This document shows positions 28,683 to 36,735 of a stretch of 64,000 bases of DNA, piece by piece. This stretch comes from Burkholderiales bacterium. Lineage in GTDB: Bacteria > Pseudomonadota > Gammaproteobacteria > Burkholderiales > Casimicrobiaceae. How positions within the stretch are numbered: position 1 is the stretch's first letter; each line of letters opens with the position of its first letter. Under the pieces are notes generated by a model. It was not told where the DNA came from. It made no database searches and saw only the letters and a list, made by a program, of their open reading frames with translations. The DNA is taken from assembly GCA_016790165.1 (NCBI GenBank), contig JAEUPL010000026.1:33325-97324 (forward strand), given 5' to 3'. A program made the translations under genes and the position numbers.

Positions 28683-28876
28683 CAAAGAAAACTGCATGCA
28701 AAACATTGCAGCCGCGTCGATGTGGCGCGCGCACTCGCACTTAGTCAAGATGGGAGGTCGCACAACCGGAATTTTCATGTTGATGGGCATAGCGATATGT
28801 GCGGCCGCCACATTTCTAGTCGAGCGAACCTTGCAAGCCAAACGACCACGTGGCAGCGGCCGATGCTTTGGATGCG

Positions 28877-29887
28877 CTATCCGCCGCCACCGATCGGGCG
28901 CATCGCGCACCAGGCAACGCCTTCGCCACGATAACCAGCTATCTGCTGTAACAGCAAATAGAGCTCGCTATCCAACGTGTATCGATGTGCCAGCACCCGC
29001 GGCTCAAAGAGCTGAAACACCGGGGCTGTGCCAAGCGGGCACATTCCGGAAGCGCTAGGCGGAAGCGCGGCGAAGGGCGCGCTATTGCAGGCCGAGGGGG
29101 ACTGGCCCCACGACTTTGCCAGATCCAAGCACGCTATGGTTGATGTGGTGAAGTATTTTCCTAGCAACGGTGCCGGGTAGTCCAACGCGTACAACGGGAC
29201 CCAAGGCGACGGAGGCGGGGCGCTGCTTGATACGATCGCGTCACGTGCTGCGACGAACATCATGGCGGCCGGAACCGCTGACGTCGCTGGCAACAGCGGC
29301 CGGGCGATTCGTTGGGGAGAACCAAAGGGCAATTGTGCATAGTACCAATCACTATTGAGCTGTATCGGTCCGGCTCCGACATCTGGCGCGCCAGGGGTGT
29401 TCAATTGATCGATGCGCCCCATGGCGAGCGCTCCCTCACCCCAACCTGCGGGATAGCCTACGCTTGTGTTAACCGTGCCAACTTCCTTTTCGTATGTGCG
29501 AGCATAGAACGACGGGCCACCCGTCGTGTCGTCCGCAGTGACGGAAAGGCGGATGGTGTAGGCACCCGGTGGCAGGCCACTTGGCAGCGTCAAGCGCTTT
29601 TCAGCAGAACAAACGTCCTGACGTAGATGCGATAGGACCAAATTGAGCTGACCATTGCGGAGACTAGCTGACGCCAGCAGCGGTGCTGCATCGGACAAAC
29701 AGTATGCCGCCGAAAATCTTGCCACCACGGTGATCGGCTGAAAAGCCAGCGGTTGAGTCGGCTCAATGATGAGCGACGGCATGCTTATCGGGTCGGGTAC
29801 TGCACCTGCTGCAACCACCGAACTGGTTGGAACCAAAACGAGTGTGGCAACCAGCAGCCTCGCAATCGCGTGCTTGATCTTGTTCAT
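28877..29887 (-). CDS. Secreted protein with a C-terminal DUF5648-like repeat
   Basis: 336 aa with a signal peptide (~1-26, ending SVVAA). Residues ~35-130 look like an Ig-like/beta domain (PSLIIEPTQPLAFQPITVVARF). The C-terminus reads PVFQLFEPRVLAHRYTLDSE then IAGYRGEGVAWCA, close to the DUF5648 repeat that ends many secreted hydrolases and adhesins. Four or more cysteines suggest disulfides. Its ATG overlaps the stop of the upstream secreted protein (ATGA), so the two form an operon. Catalytic function unknown. Confidence 0.72.
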   Translation of the reverse strand: MNKIKHAIARLLVATLVLVPTSSVVAAGAVPDPISMPSLIIEPTQPLAFQPITVVARFSAAYCLSDAAPLLASASLRNGQLNLVLSHLRQDVCSAEKRLTLPSGLPPGAYTIRLSVTADDTTGGPSFYARTYEKEVGTVNTSVGYPAGWGEGALAMGRIDQLNTPGAPDVGAGPIQLNSDWYYAQLPFGSPQRIARPLLPATSAVPAAMMFVAARDAIVSSSAPPPSPWVPLYALDYPAPLLGKYFTTSTIACLDLAKSWGQSPSACNSAPFAALPPSASGMCPLGTAPVFQLFEPRVLAHRYTLDSELYLLLQQIAGYRGEGVAWCAMRPIGGGG

Positions 29888-30888
29888 GGTTGAGTCCAGC
29901 TAGACACGTTGGAGAAGCTCAATGTCCAGTTGCCCGGTGCGCCACCCGCTGCAACAAAAAACGTTACGCCGGCGAATCCCGTCGCAAAGTTTGAGGTGTA
30001 ACTATCGACGGTCGGCGTTTGTGTCCACGGCAACCAAGGGCTGATGCGCGTGTAGTAGACCGACTGCTGCCAGCGATTCGCACCGACCAAAAATGAGATC
30101 GTCCCGGAGGTAGGCTGGGCAATACAGGTGTGACCCGGCGCGTCTACTGTTCCAAATGAATCGTTACTAGGGTTATACCCTGCCCAGACCTTCGAACGGC
30201 TGGGGTTGCCGTACCAACCCGAGGTGCCGGGGCCTGGTCCCACCCACGGATAAAAAAACGTTTCCGATATGGAGCCGTAAGTCCCGGAATAGGCTGGTGA
30301 ACCACTACACCATCCGCCGTAAGGACCAAAAATCATACCCTTTCCGTTGTAATCGGTGTCGATATTAGAGTTGCTCGATGCTGTCAGCATGTGAACGAAG
30401 TGTGCCCCATTGGTGGCGGACACAAAGTCTGACGTCGTCAGGTCGAATGCTGTCAAATGCGCATTGTCCGACGACGGCATCGAAGCCGGTACCCAGAAAT
30501 TGCCCACGACCATGGAGAAAAAACCCGGGAAGGTGTATCCCACGATAGAAAACGACGACGGCACGTAAGACTGCACTCCAATCTTGGGTCCAACTGCCGT
30601 ATCGATGTCGTCAGGCGGTGGCATCGACGAAACCGGAATCTGCTTGGCGCACAGTTCCTCCACATGACCGCGCGGCATCACTGCACGAGTGCTTTGGTAG
30701 CGACCATCTGGCAGCTGTCGCACATCCATCCTCAAAAATTGACCGTTCTTGGTCTTGTAGACGTAGACAGGGGGCATTCTTACGCCTCCACCATCACAAA
30801 TGACTTCGAAAGGCACGGCGGCCGATGCTTCAGTCGATATCACCGCACACAACAGCGCGAAGCAAATTGACAAAACACGTGACTTCAC
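29884..30888 (-). CDS. Secreted hypothetical protein
   Basis: 334 aa from GTG 30888, preceded by GGAG at 6 bases; the open frame extends 16 codons further but lacks a site. A signal peptide (KSRVLSICFALLCAVISTEASA) precedes a Gly/Ser/Tyr-rich beta-type body with many aromatic residues (SETFFYPWVGPGPG). No family recognised. It is translationally coupled to the next leftward gene and lies opposite a rightward secreted protein, so both directions from this spacer encode exported products. Confidence 0.68.
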   Translation of the reverse strand: MKSRVLSICFALLCAVISTEASAAVPFEVICDGGGVRMPPVYVYKTKNGQFLRMDVRQLPDGRYQSTRAVMPRGHVEELCAKQIPVSSMPPPDDIDTAVGPKIGVQSYVPSSFSIVGYTFPGFFSMVVGNFWVPASMPSSDNAHLTAFDLTTSDFVSATNGAHFVHMLTASSNSNIDTDYNGKGMIFGPYGGWCSGSPAYSGTYGSISETFFYPWVGPGPGTSGWYGNPSRSKVWAGYNPSNDSFGTVDAPGHTCIAQPTSGTISFLVGANRWQQSVYYTRISPWLPWTQTPTVDSYTSNFATGFAGVTFFVAAGGAPGNWTLSFSNVSSWTQP

Positions 30889-31196
30889 GACGGACTCCAA
30901 TCCGTGACCTAAAAGAAACTGCCATATGGTACCCATTTGTCATGCCTTGACTTGGTCAAATTGCGTTCACTCGTCGGCGGCTTGCGCAAGGTCAACATTC
31001 GTTGCAATTCCTCTCTTGGATCGCCGAGTGGCTCTCTCCAGATGTCCCTGGCTCAATTCGACGATTGGCGCATTCAGCGCGGGTGCTGATTCCAAACGAA
31101 CAAGATTTTGGCACGATGAGTGACGTAGCATGACGTTGTATTATTCGTGCCATCTGGTCTAGAACCCACTACGTACCGCGGAAGGAAGAGGCAACC
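30889..31196. other. Divergent spacer between secreted-protein genes
   Basis: 308 bases without a gene. It holds the start regions of the leftward and rightward secreted-protein genes. A short inverted repeat TTGACTTGGTCAA near 30953 could be an operator. I see no other structure. Confidence 0.4.
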
Positions 31197-33557
31197 ATGA
31201 ATAAGCTGAGTCGAATTGTCACAAACTTGGTCGCCGGAATATGGATGTTGGTCTGTCTTGGCGCGGCGTATGCGGCGTCGGGGTTCCTCGGGTCGAACCA
31301 ACCGTGTACCCTTTCCGGGAGCGCAACCACATGCTCTGTCACGCTCAGCTACACGTTCGATGGAACTCCAAAGGCGTGCATTTGGCTCGCCGGTGGTGCC
31401 ACAGTGGTGACTTGTTCTGGTGCCGGGTCTGGTAACTCGTTTGTTTGGGACTGGGCAAATACATCGGGTACCGCCTTTGAACTCCGTGGCCACTCAGATT
31501 GGCCGACGAATGATCCGCCTGGCTACCAGAGCGGCACCCTGTTAGCCACACACACCGCCTACGCGATCGCACCGCAACCTGCAGCAAGCGGTTCGCTGAG
31601 CGTCCCTGCAAGTTGTCAGTTGCCTGGCCCATACGCTTCTGACCGTTGCAGCGTCACCGTGAATTATTCCTTCACGAACTCCCCGGTCGCTTGCGTTTGG
31701 CTCTCGGGCGGTTCGCTGTTCTCGTGTTCTGGTTCCGGCGTAGGATCCCAGACGTTTGACTGGGTGACTACTTCGAATACGACATTCGAGCTACGCGCGC
31801 ACTCGACATGGCCAGCAAACAACTACGCAGTGTATTCAGCGGCCCCTTTGCTCGCTACAAGCAGCGTGCATGCTCAAGCTCCGGTGGCCCAAATCAAGAG
31901 TTCGCAATTTGTTTCGCAAAGCGTTTCTGCCTCGATGGCGGCAGGACAGTCTTACCCAGTGTCATTGACGTTTTCGAACAACGGAACAAGCACTTGGTCT
32001 GCGTCTACTGGCTACAAGCTTGGTGCACAAAACCCGCAAGACAATATGACCTGGGGCACAAACCGAGTCGTACTTCCGAGCGACGTAGCACCTGGACAGC
32101 AAGTCACGATCTCATTCAGCGTTACGGCGCCAGCAGTTGCTGGCACTTACAATTTTCAGTGGCAACTCATTCAGGAAGGTGTTCAGTGGTTTGGCGCGAC
32201 ATCTACGAACACATCGGTCGTTGTGACAACGGCCGGCACTAACAGCAGCGGCAGCAATTTGATTTCCAACGGTGGCTTTGAAACACCGGTAACAGGGAAC
32301 TACCTCTACAACCCTTCCATCCCGGGCTGGAGTGCTTCCGGAGGTGTAGCGGTGCAACGCAACGGGAGTGACTGGGGTGCTACGACGGCCCCCGAGGGAG
32401 TGCAGACGGCCGTCCTGCAAAACCTTGGCATGCTCTCCACGTCAGTCACCTTGAGCTCAGCGCAACACACGCTCAAATTCAAAGCGGCCGCACGCACCAG
32501 CTGGGGCGGTTTGCAAACCGTCGTTGTCAAGGCCAACGGTTCTCAACTGCTCTCAATCACGCCGCTAGGCGCCGCTTTTGGGCAGTATCAGGCGACCTTT
32601 ACCGCAATCAATGGTGCAAACAACATTTCTTTTGAAGGTACCAACGACAGCGGCGACAACACCGCCTTCATTGACGATGTACAGCTTACATCCAATGCGC
32701 CTGCTGGCTCGAACGATCTCGCGACGTTGCAGTTTTCCGGCGAATCGCATTACGACTACGCGTTGCACTTCAGCAAGTTCGCGGGGTTGGTGGGTAACTC
32801 GTACTACGCGGGGAATCCGAACGGAACTGCATTTGCGTCGAAGCCGGCGGCGGACGGAATACATAGTGAAATTTTCTGGATTCGGTCAACACCACCCTCC
32901 ACGGGAAATTCTCAAGGGATTGACCCAATTCAAAACTGGACTAACGCTGGCATTAGTTATAACGGAGAGGAGTTCGGAAAAGCATTCAATTGCGCAGGAG
33001 GATTACCCTTCTTGTGGCAGTACGCGTTCAATCAATACGACGTCGATCCAATTACGAAGGCAGTGACTAGCTATCGTTATCCATTTAAGGCCGACAAAGT
33101 ATTGTTGGAATTCTCGGGGAAGTCTGTTGACATCACAGCCGGAGGAGCGTGCGGCGCATCTGGAATTCCCTACGCGTTGGCAAACGTCCCAACTGTTCCA
33201 TATACCCTCAAGGTTTGGGCGACGTACCAATTCGGCGGCAAGTTCTATTGGCAGGTACGCTTCGATCCGCCGACAGCCATAACTAATTCCTGTTGGTCTG
33301 GCGCTGGTAACAATACGAGTCCAGCGATCAAACAGAGCGAAGCTTGGTGGGACGGAACGCAGCAAAGCAATGGCGTTTGGAACGGAAATTGGGTGCTTGG
33401 CTCGGGGACGAATGGACCAGATGGATTGCCCACAGGCGCCAACGTCGCTTACGGGTCAACGGGTACGCTTGCAAAGAATAGAGGATGGTTATGGACAGGC
33501 TCTACCGCAGCCCACCCCGATTGGGTACCGTGCTTAAGGAGCACGTGGAGTTGGTAA
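31197..33557 (+). CDS. Large secreted protein with NBR1-type Ig domain and carbohydrate-binding-like domain
   Basis: 786 aa. Signal peptide (~1-27, GAAYA). Two homologous Cys-paired beta modules follow (TTCSVTLSYTFDGTPKACIWL and DRCSVTVNYSFTNSPVACVWL). Next is an NBR1-like Ig domain (~235-335, VSLTFSNNGTSTW, APAVAGTYNFQWQL), then a jelly-roll domain (~350-490, SNGGFETPVTGNYL ... FIDDVQL) of the DUF642/carbohydrate-binding type. A unique C-terminal ~290-residue domain, Trp/Tyr-rich, is unassigned. AGGAAG lies just upstream of the ATG. Likely an adhesin or polymer-acting exoprotein. Confidence 0.8.
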   Translation: MNKLSRIVTNLVAGIWMLVCLGAAYAASGFLGSNQPCTLSGSATTCSVTLSYTFDGTPKACIWLAGGATVVTCSGAGSGNSFVWDWANTSGTAFELRGHSDWPTNDPPGYQSGTLLATHTAYAIAPQPAASGSLSVPASCQLPGPYASDRCSVTVNYSFTNSPVACVWLSGGSLFSCSGSGVGSQTFDWVTTSNTTFELRAHSTWPANNYAVYSAAPLLATSSVHAQAPVAQIKSSQFVSQSVSASMAAGQSYPVSLTFSNNGTSTWSASTGYKLGAQNPQDNMTWGTNRVVLPSDVAPGQQVTISFSVTAPAVAGTYNFQWQLIQEGVQWFGATSTNTSVVVTTAGTNSSGSNLISNGGFETPVTGNYLYNPSIPGWSASGGVAVQRNGSDWGATTAPEGVQTAVLQNLGMLSTSVTLSSAQHTLKFKAAARTSWGGLQTVVVKANGSQLLSITPLGAAFGQYQATFTAINGANNISFEGTNDSGDNTAFIDDVQLTSNAPAGSNDLATLQFSGESHYDYALHFSKFAGLVGNSYYAGNPNGTAFASKPAADGIHSEIFWIRSTPPSTGNSQGIDPIQNWTNAGISYNGEEFGKAFNCAGGLPFLWQYAFNQYDVDPITKAVTSYRYPFKADKVLLEFSGKSVDITAGGACGASGIPYALANVPTVPYTLKVWATYQFGGKFYWQVRFDPPTAITNSCWSGAGNNTSPAIKQSEAWWDGTQQSNGVWNGNWVLGSGTNGPDGLPTGANVAYGSTGTLAKNRGWLWTGSTAAHPDWVPCLRSTWSW

Positions 33558-34354
33558 GGCGAGCCTTTTTCTCGAAGTCCTCGGTTGATTGTCGGCCGGG
33601 GACACTCGCCTACGTTTGCAACGTATGTGGCGCGTCAAATCAATTGGACGCGACGTCGTTTCAGCGTGAGGGTAGCGCTTGCGGCGTCTGTGGCGCCGTG
33701 ATGCGTTTTCGTTCGCTCATGTGTGTGTTGGTCGAGAGATTGTTTGGAGCACCGCTACCTCTCACGGCGCTCAGTCCTCAGAAGCAGTTGTGCGGCATCG
33801 GGATGAGTGATGCACCGGCCTATGCACGCCGTCTGGAGGAGCTTTTTGACTATACCAATACTTTTTTTCACACTCATCCACGCCTCGACATTACTTCCAT
33901 CGACAATTCGTCGCTGGAGCGCTATGACTTTGTGATCACATCGGACGTGTTCGAGCATGTGGCGCCGCCCGTTCAATGCGCCTTCGATAACTTGTTTCGG
34001 ATATTGAAACCCGGCGGCTGGGCAGTGTTTTCCGTTCCGTTCTCTCTCGACGATGAGACGAAGGAACACTACCCTCAGTTGCATGACTTCACAGTCAGTC
34101 AAGGACCGGATGGGCGTTGGCGTCTCTCAAACGTCACTGCCGATGGCCGCCATCAAGATTACGAGAATCTGGTGTTTCATGGAGGTCCGGGCTCGACGCT
34201 AGAGATGCGCCTGTTTAGTTTGTCGGCGCTTCAACGACACTTCTTGCGCGCAGGATTCGAAGACTTCCATGTTCATGGTGAGTCCCGCTTCGCATTCGGT
34301 ATACATTGGTCGGAGCCTTGGAGCATCACGATTTCGGCGCGGCGCCCCCTGTAG
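33491..34354 (+). CDS. SAM-dependent methyltransferase with N-terminal zinc ribbon
   Basis: 287 aa from the ATG at 33491 (GAGG 6 bases upstream), overlapping the secreted protein's 3' end by 67 bases in another frame. The N-terminus has two Cys pairs (CNVCGASNQL and CGVCGAVMRFRS). The class I methyltransferase core follows: LCGIGMSDAPAYA, YDFVITSDVFEHV (motif II, Methyltransf_11 style), LFRILKPGGWAVFSVPF. Such proteins often sit in polysaccharide or glycan loci. Target unknown. The long overlap with the preceding gene means the start may lie further in. Confidence 0.78.
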   Translation: MDRLYRSPPRLGTVLKEHVELVRRAFFSKSSVDCRPGTLAYVCNVCGASNQLDATSFQREGSACGVCGAVMRFRSLMCVLVERLFGAPLPLTALSPQKQLCGIGMSDAPAYARRLEELFDYTNTFFHTHPRLDITSIDNSSLERYDFVITSDVFEHVAPPVQCAFDNLFRILKPGGWAVFSVPFSLDDETKEHYPQLHDFTVSQGPDGRWRLSNVTADGRHQDYENLVFHGGPGSTLEMRLFSLSALQRHFLRAGFEDFHVHGESRFAFGIHWSEPWSITISARRPL

Positions 34355-34436
34355 GCAGAGATTGTGAGATGGCACCGAGTCCACTTACTCGCAGTACGGT
34401 GCCCGGACACCCTCCTGCGTCAGTGATCGCAGGCGA

Positions 34437-34735
34437 CTAGTCGAACCACAGAAGCGGCATATCCGCGTTCATGCCGAGGTTGCGAATGTCACCGAACGCC
34501 TTTGCGACGACCCGAGCCGTACAGCATCCAAACGAAAGCGCGATTGCACCTGTTGCCAAATAGCTCGCACTGACGGATCGAGTGCTTACAGAATCCGGTT
34601 GGTCGCCGAGTTGTTGCACACCAGTCAATCCTACGGGGTTGCCATCGATATTAATTTGCAACAACACAGTACCACCATGATCCGCCGGATCACCTTGAAT
34701 CCGCGACTTGGCGGAGACGAATACAGTCCCGTTAT
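34437..34735 (-). pseudogene. 5'-truncated PAAR-like remnant
   Basis: The frame reads AKSRIQGDPADHGGTVL, then INIDGNPVGLTGVQQLGD, like the GD..HGG...V.I.G.P.A..GD pattern of PAAR tip proteins. It continues through a small Gly/Ala-rich tail to a stop at 34437. No start codon exists: the reading frame runs directly into DNA of the divergent XRE gene. It is probably the 3' remainder of a gene cut when the XRE segment arrived. The PAAR assignment is by eye and tentative. Confidence 0.45.
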
Positions 34736-34746
34736 GCCCGGCCGGT

Positions 34747-35232
34747 ATGCAAACTTGGAGATTGTTCGCACTTTTGCCACACCTCCGGGTACGGTCAAAA
34801 GTTCTCCGGAATCTGGCTTTCTCAAGGAATCCGCGGACCGTTGGGGAGCACCTGCGGAAGAAGCGCATTGAACTGGGGCTCAGGTTGATTGACGTAGCCG
34901 AGCAGTGCGACGTGACCGAGTACACCGTGATCTATTGGGAGCGCGGATCAACCAAGACCATCCCAGCGGGTCGGTGGCCTAAGCTCGTTAAGTTCCTTGG
35001 ATACAACCCGGAGCCGGAACCTGATGAGTTGAAGGCCAAACTTAGGTGGAAACGCCGGCTACTCGGCTTGACTGCTAGCGGCCTGGGCAAGCTGCACGGC
35101 GTGTCGGTAGCAACGATTCAATCGTGGGAGCGTGGAGAAACATCACCCACCATTGGGACGCACCGGGGGGCCGTGGCGGGTTTCTTGGCTTCCTTATTCG
35201 TTGTCGATTTCGTCCAATCTCTTGCCCTCTGA
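34747..35232 (+). CDS. Double-HTH XRE-type regulator, paralogue of the comM-junction copy
   Basis: 161 aa from ATG 34747. It has the same layout as the copy at 27457: [41 protein letters not shown]-like [43 protein letters not shown] similarity between the copies starts at TGGAGATTGTT, two codons after the ATG, and extends through most of the gene. The start may be different, since both copies sit against foreign sequence. Probable regulator of the element that carries it. Confidence 0.8.
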   Translation: MQTWRLFALLPHLRVRSKVLRNLAFSRNPRTVGEHLRKKRIELGLRLIDVAEQCDVTEYTVIYWERGSTKTIPAGRWPKLVKFLGYNPEPEPDELKAKLRWKRRLLGLTASGLGKLHGVSVATIQSWERGETSPTIGTHRGAVAGFLASLFVVDFVQSLAL

Positions 35233-35274
35233 CCGCATAGTCGCCATTCGTCCCCTCCTGAATTGAGAGACAAC

Positions 35275-36528
35275 GTGCCTATTGATCGTGCTGCAGTCCG
35301 CAATCAAATGAGAAGGGCCAAGACGGCACTGTTGGTCGATAGTGGCTCACTTAGCTTGAAGGAATTGATCAACAGAGATCGTGCCGCATTCTCGGGTATG
35401 CGTGTTCTATATGCGTCTGAAGTGGCAGGTGTGCCCATCCAGGAGAAGCTATCAAACGATGGCAATGTGCAGTCAATTTTTACCGGGAAAGGGCTACTCG
35501 CGTTTTCGGATGAGATTGAGGAAGCGATGCGGGGGGGGCAGGCCATGGTGCATATCGGCGTCCGCCCCTTGATTGACACCAATCTATTCTCGGACCTGCC
35601 CAAGTTGCTGACCGGCAAAGAGTTCGATACACGCATGCGCGTCAAGGCGATATTGGATTACTTGGCTACGACATTCGGCCCTGGTCTTCTGGACTGGTCA
35701 TTTGCCTCATTAGAAAACATGCGCGAGGCGGTCAAACCGGACAACGTGTGGCCTGTGTACAAGTCAGCCGCTGCACGCTATTACCTCGACCACGGCTATT
35801 CCAAGTTAACGACCGATGACTTCGCATCGTACATACCCACCGCCAAAGATCAATGGAACACCTGGCTAAAAAGTGATTTGATGTGGCACCAGGTTCGACG
35901 GCGCGACATTGTCTATGCCGTGATGTTGTTCGCGTTCTTGGAAGCGTGGAATGGCGCACACACTGTATCGGCGCTCCGTCGGACGATGAGTTTCTGTCTT
36001 GACCGCCTTGGCTTGCTCCCCCTCAAGGAGCTGTATTTCGCTTGGAAGCTGCTTCGCGGAATTCATCAACCGGAGTTCGCTTTGAAACTTTATGACGAGG
36101 CGGAACTTCGACGGCCAATGGCAACGTCGCTAAACAGGATCGGTGCCGTGGCGTGGGATTTGTTCCTCTTTCGTTGGTGCGAAACGCAGATGACGCAAGC
36201 CCTATCGCCAGAAGAAATCCCCGGCAAGTTCGAATTCTTCGTCCCCGCCGTCACCACCTTGGACAATGGACTGCTGGCAGCGATTCGAGACTGCCCGCTA
36301 AGAGCTTTGCTCATTCACGATGAAGGGCAAGTCGTTGACTCGCTCTTCGCCGACGAACTTGGGTTCCATTCCGATCTGAATGAAGCAATGACCCCTGCCA
36401 TCAATGCGCGCGTCGTCGACCCGATGCGCCAGACCGATGCGGTACGTTTTGATCATCTGGCGGTAGAAGCCGCGATCAAAACTTTGGAGACGCAAGCGCA
36501 AAGTCTGACTGGTCTCAAGGCTTCATAG
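35275..36528 (+). CDS. Hypothetical protein, 417 aa
   Basis: Starts at GTG 35275 after an AGAGA stretch; a TTG four codons upstream is an alternative. The protein is soluble and mixed alpha/beta with no signal peptide. I recognise no catalytic motif. Notable segments are AMRGGQAMVHIGVRPLIDT, a helical centre (RRRDIVYAVMLFAFLEAWNG) and ALLIHDEGQVVDSLFADELG. It stands alone between the XRE paralogue and a convergent terminator hairpin. AT-rich codon use suggests transfer. Confidence 0.7.
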   Translation: MPIDRAAVRNQMRRAKTALLVDSGSLSLKELINRDRAAFSGMRVLYASEVAGVPIQEKLSNDGNVQSIFTGKGLLAFSDEIEEAMRGGQAMVHIGVRPLIDTNLFSDLPKLLTGKEFDTRMRVKAILDYLATTFGPGLLDWSFASLENMREAVKPDNVWPVYKSAAARYYLDHGYSKLTTDDFASYIPTAKDQWNTWLKSDLMWHQVRRRDIVYAVMLFAFLEAWNGAHTVSALRRTMSFCLDRLGLLPLKELYFAWKLLRGIHQPEFALKLYDEAELRRPMATSLNRIGAVAWDLFLFRWCETQMTQALSPEEIPGKFEFFVPAVTTLDNGLLAAIRDCPLRALLIHDEGQVVDSLFADELGFHSDLNEAMTPAINARVVDPMRQTDAVRFDHLAVEAAIKTLETQAQSLTGLKAS

Positions 36529-36532
36529 GCAG

Positions 36533-36566
36533 GCGCTGCCGCCAGCCTGCACTTGTGCGGCAGCGC
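36533..36566. terminator. Strong hairpin between convergent genes
   Basis: GCGCTGCCGC and GCGGCAGCGC form a perfect 10-bp stem with a 14-base loop, 4 bases after the rightward stop and 2 bases before the leftward stop at 36569. There is no T-run, so it may act as a bidirectional or Rho-assisted end point. Confidence 0.55.
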
Positions 36567-36568
36567 AA

Positions 36569-36712
36569 TCAGCCCTTACGCCCACAACCACCGCATCCAC
36601 CCGGCTTGCCCAGCCCTTTGCAAACAGGGCACTGCGACGGAGGACGTGGACCACCCTCCAGCGACGCATACACATTGGCCTTCCGGCCGACAATATACAA
36701 GCGCTTCAACAT
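36569..36712 (-). CDS. 47-aa Cys-rich small protein
   Basis: Begins MLKRLYIVGRKANVYA and ends with two close CxxC pairs (SQCPVCKGLG and GGCGGCGRKG), a zinc-ribbon or DnaJ-zinc-finger-like pattern. The start ATG has a textbook AAGGAG at 7 bases. Another ATG two codons' distance upstream in a different frame is too close to that site. It lies 23 bases downstream of the phospholipase-like gene in the same direction and ends against a hairpin, so it is the last gene of that operon. It is below normal gene-calling length. Function unknown. Confidence 0.68.
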   Translation of the reverse strand: MLKRLYIVGRKANVYASLEGGPRPPSQCPVCKGLGKPGGCGGCGRKG

Positions 36713-36735
36713 TGTCCATCTCCTTACCATTGAAA

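Noticed and set aside
28696-29058. 120-codon rightward frame over the 3' end of the secreted DUF5648-like gene
   Set aside because: A hydrophobic start followed by Arg-rich shadow sequence of the opposite-strand gene; no ribosome site or family.
34437-34925. Full 162-codon leftward protein
   Set aside because: The first ~63 codons are the antisense of the XRE gene; only the part left of 34735 is plausible, as a remnant without a start codon.
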